DNA of 64,000 nt, taken from contig JBGSNZ010000022.1 in the NCBI GenBank assembly GCA_041739345.1, forward strand, positions 124,001-188,000. Direction: 5' to 3'. A model generated the notes under the pieces. That model ran no database searches, was not told where the DNA came from, and saw only the letters and a list, made by a program, of their open reading frames with translations. Positions 61,865 through 64,000 of the stretch are shown in pieces. The stretch comes from DIGJ01 sp041739345 (GTDB lineage: Bacteria; Bacillota; Clostridia; Lachnospirales; Lachnospiraceae). The stretch's first letter is position 1; each line of letters begins with the position of its first letter. The position numbers were made by a program, and so were the translations under genes.

Positions 61865-62983
61865 ATGGAAGATAACGGTGTTTCAAAATTCAGTGAGAGA
61901 CTAAAAGATTTGTTGGAATATGCAAAGAAAAAGAAAAATGTACTTGAAGTTGAAGAGGTCAATGATTTCTTTTCAGACATCGAGCTGGATGCGGAAAAAG
62001 TAGAAAAGATTTATCTGTTTTTGGATAAAAAAGGGGTTGATGTCCTTCGTATTACTGATGATGTTCCGGATGAGGACATTATTTTAGAAGTTGAGTCGGA
62101 AGACGATGAAAAAGAAGAAATTGAAAATATTGATTTATCAGTGCCGGATGGAATCAGCATCGAGGATCCGGTCCGTATGTATTTAAAAGAGATTGGAAAA
62201 GTACCGCTATTAAGTGCGGATGAAGAAATTGATCTTGCAAAACGTATGGAAGATGGAGATGTGGAAGCAAAGAAACGTTTGGCGGAAGCGAATCTTCGTT
62301 TAGTTGTTAGTATTGCAAAGCGCTATGTTGGTCGTGGTATGCTATTTCTTGATTTAATTCAAGAAGGCAATTTAGGATTAATCAAAGCGGTTGAAAAGTT
62401 TGATTATACAAAAGGTTATAAATTTAGTACGTATGCAACCTGGTGGATTCGTCAGGCAATTACCAGAGCCATTGCTGATCAGGCAAGAACCATTCGTATT
62501 CCAGTGCATATGGTAGAGACAATCAATAAATTAATACGTGTTCAAAGACAGTTATTACAAGAATTAGGCCGTGAACCAGCCTTAGAAGAAGTTGCAGCTG
62601 AAATGAATATGCCGATTGAGAGGGTTCGTGAGATTCAAAAGATTTCACAGGAACCAGTATCATTAGAAACACCAATCGGTGAAGAAGAAGATAGCCATCT
62701 GGGCGATTTTATTCAAGATGATAATGTTCCAGTTCCTGCTGATGCAGCAGCGTTTACTCTGCTAAAGGAACAATTAGTAGAAGTACTTGGAACACTTACC
62801 GAACGAGAACAAAAGGTACTGCGCCTGCGATTTGGGCTAGACGATGGGCGAGCTCGCACATTAGAGGAAGTAGGTAAGGAATTTAATGTAACAAGGGAAC
62901 GTATTCGACAAATAGAAGCAAAGGCACTTCGAAAATTAAGACATCCAAGCAGAAGTCGTAAACTGAAGGATTACTTGGAATAA
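61865..62983 (+). CDS. rpoD: RNA polymerase primary sigma factor RpoD/SigA
   Basis: Sigma-70 group 1 factor of 372 residues. Region 1.1 (about 1-80) is acidic and short. Region 1.2 begins near SIEDPVRMYLKEIGKV, region 2 contains YATWWIRQAITRAIADQ, region 3 MVETINKLIRVQ, and region 4 TLEEVGKEFNVTRERIRQIE. AGGAGG fixes the start at 61865; it follows dnaG as in most Firmicutes. It is the factor expected to use the TTGACA/TATAAT promoters seen elsewhere in the window. Confidence 0.96.
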   Translation: MEDNGVSKFSERLKDLLEYAKKKKNVLEVEEVNDFFSDIELDAEKVEKIYLFLDKKGVDVLRITDDVPDEDIILEVESEDDEKEEIENIDLSVPDGISIEDPVRMYLKEIGKVPLLSADEEIDLAKRMEDGDVEAKKRLAEANLRLVVSIAKRYVGRGMLFLDLIQEGNLGLIKAVEKFDYTKGYKFSTYATWWIRQAITRAIADQARTIRIPVHMVETINKLIRVQRQLLQELGREPALEEVAAEMNMPIERVREIQKISQEPVSLETPIGEEEDSHLGDFIQDDNVPVPADAAAFTLLKEQLVEVLGTLTEREQKVLRLRFGLDDGRARTLEEVGKEFNVTRERIRQIEAKALRKLRHPSRSRKLKDYLE

Positions 62984-63044
62984 GAGGATGATACGCGGTA
63001 ATCGTATCATCATACATAATGAAAACGCGTACAGGAGACAAAAA

Positions 63045-63740
63045 ATGGTACAATTATCAAAACGGCTTCTTATGGTTACAAACATGGTTACAAAAGGAAA
63101 CCGTGTAGCTGATATAGGGTGCGATCATGCATATACCTCAATATATCTAGTGGAGCAAAATATTTCAAACCGCATTATCGCAATGGACATTAATAAAGGA
63201 CCACTTGAGAGGGCAAAAGAACATGTTAAGCTTTATGGATGTGCAGAATATATTGATATTCGATTATCTGATGGGGCAAAAGAATTAGGACTGGATGAAG
63301 CTGATACATTACTTATTAGCGGAATGGGAGGCACTTTGACCATTCATATCCTTGAAGATAGCTACGAAGTCGTGCAAAGAGTAAAGGAACTGATATTACA
63401 GCCGCAGTCGGAAATAGCACAAGTAAGAAGATATCTGCATTCGATTGGCTTTTCTATCATAGATGAGGATATGCTGATAGAAGATGGTAAATATTATACC
63501 GCGGTGCATGCAATAAAAGGGGAAGAAAGCTATGAAGAGGAGATAGAATACTCTTATGGAAGAATTCTATTGCAGAAGAAAAATAAAAACTTATATGACT
63601 TTCTATGCCATGGTATTAATAAATACACAGAAGTTATCGCCAAATTAGAAACACAGGAATATGATAGAAATAAGCAACGTTTAAGTGAACTAAGGTTAGA
63701 AAAAGAAATGATGGAAAAAGCACTTAAACATTTTGACTAG
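63045..63740 (+). CDS. trmK: tRNA (adenine-22-N1)-methyltransferase TrmK
   Basis: SAM-dependent methyltransferase of 231 residues. Motif I is VADIGCDHAYTSIYL, followed by AMDINKGPLERAKEH and LLISGMGG. The C-terminal coiled coil lies about 185-230. TrmK modifies A22 in tRNA, and the gene typically follows rpoD in Firmicutes. The ATG at 63045 has AGGAG; an upstream ATG at 62988 does not and would add non-conserved residues. Confidence 0.9.
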   Translation: MVQLSKRLLMVTNMVTKGNRVADIGCDHAYTSIYLVEQNISNRIIAMDINKGPLERAKEHVKLYGCAEYIDIRLSDGAKELGLDEADTLLISGMGGTLTIHILEDSYEVVQRVKELILQPQSEIAQVRRYLHSIGFSIIDEDMLIEDGKYYTAVHAIKGEESYEEEIEYSYGRILLQKKNKNLYDFLCHGINKYTEVIAKLETQEYDRNKQRLSELRLEKEMMEKALKHFD

Positions 63741-63752
63741 GAGGATACATAC

Positions 63753-64000
63753 ATGGATAAAGTTACTCTTATCATAGACGGAGTGGAGAAAAAATATGAT
63801 TGTGACACCACATATTTAAAAATATGCAAAGAATACGAGAAAAATTTTAACGATGACATTATGCTCGTTAAGCTTAATGGAAATTTGCGGGAACTAAATG
63901 CAAAGGTTGCCCAAAGTGGTACCCTGGAATTTTTGACAACTCAGGATGTGAATGGGTTGAAGACCTATACACGTGGCATAATTATGGTTTTAATGAAAGC
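63753..64000 (+). CDS. TGS-domain protein, probable nucleoside kinase (partial, cut by window end)
   Basis: The first 82 codons are visible after AGGAGG (MDKVTLIIDGVEKKYDC, then DDIMLVKLNGNLRELNAKV). The beginning looks like a TGS/ubiquitin-like domain, as found at the N-terminus of the clostridial uridine-kinase-like nucleoside kinases. No kinase motif is yet in view, so this remains tentative. It is 12 bases past trmK in the same operon. Confidence 0.5.
   Translation, partial: MDKVTLIIDGVEKKYDCDTTYLKICKEYEKNFNDDIMLVKLNGNLRELNAKVAQSGTLEFLTTQDVNGLKTYTRGIIMVLMK

Overview
The window reads as a chromosomal segment of a low-GC, anaerobic, spore-forming Firmicute, most likely a Lachnospiraceae (Lachnoclostridium-like) clostridium. 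The basis is AT-rich DNA, strong GGAGG-type ribosome sites, a SpoVAF-like sporulation gene, the dgt-dnaG-rpoD-trmK housekeeping run, clostridial-style bacteriohemerythrin and CoA-disulfide-reductase fusions, and a bacterial microcompartment (BMC) locus. I cannot name the species from sequence alone.

Layout. 1-1.8 kb: an ABC-2 exporter permease and a TetR regulator. 2.0-12.7 kb: a complete chemosensory operon behind a consensus promoter (cheY, cheA, a large multi-PAS hybrid histidine kinase, a lone receiver, cheW, a receptor, cheR, cheB). It has no flagellar or pilus genes beside it. 12.8-19.7 kb: a divergent LysR/YeiH pair, a DUF1275 membrane protein, a cupin, a second chemoreceptor and a secreted CAP-domain protein.

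20.1-39.0 kb is the centrepiece. A ribose-type ABC importer is followed by mtnK-like kinase and mtnA-like isomerase genes. A divergent DeoR regulator comes next, then a BMC operon: class II aldolase, acylating aldehyde dehydrogenase, four BMC-H shell proteins, PduL phosphotransacylase and a BMC-P vertex. The operon continues with a signal-less solute-binding protein, a CoA-disulfide-reductase-like flavoprotein, two CoA-transferase-like subunits, an iron alcohol dehydrogenase, and DhaK/DhaL. There is no diol dehydratase, glycyl-radical enzyme or ethanolamine lyase. Kinase + 1-phosphate isomerase + ketose-1-phosphate aldolase is the logic of the 5-deoxyribose / 5-methylthioribose 'DHAP shunt'. 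Here the aldehyde product (acetaldehyde, or methylthioacetaldehyde) would be made and disposed of inside a shell. I infer an imported or salvaged 5-deoxypentose metabolosome. This is the most interesting system in the window.

39.1-48.7 kb: two paralogous GntR/FadR-type regulators bracket a hypB / large GltD-like iron-sulfur flavoprotein / hypA operon, a non-coding stretch with two giant palindromes, a bacteriohemerythrin, and a CoADR-rhodanese-TusA-DsrE fusion. The hypB gene has no standard start codon. 48.7-58.8 kb: a DUF4397 protein, a ferritin-like small protein, SpoVAF, TspO, a DUF5692-like membrane protein, a ZIP transporter, a short UppS-like protein, an EAL phosphodiesterase and adenine deaminase. 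59.0-64.0 kb: dgt, dnaG, rpoD, trmK and the start of a TGS-domain nucleoside-kinase-like gene cut by the window end.

A recurring non-coding theme is long imperfect palindromes between genes (near 39.0, 43.9 and 44.5 kb, plus a decayed half copy at 50.1 kb). Two of these copies are clearly homologous to each other.
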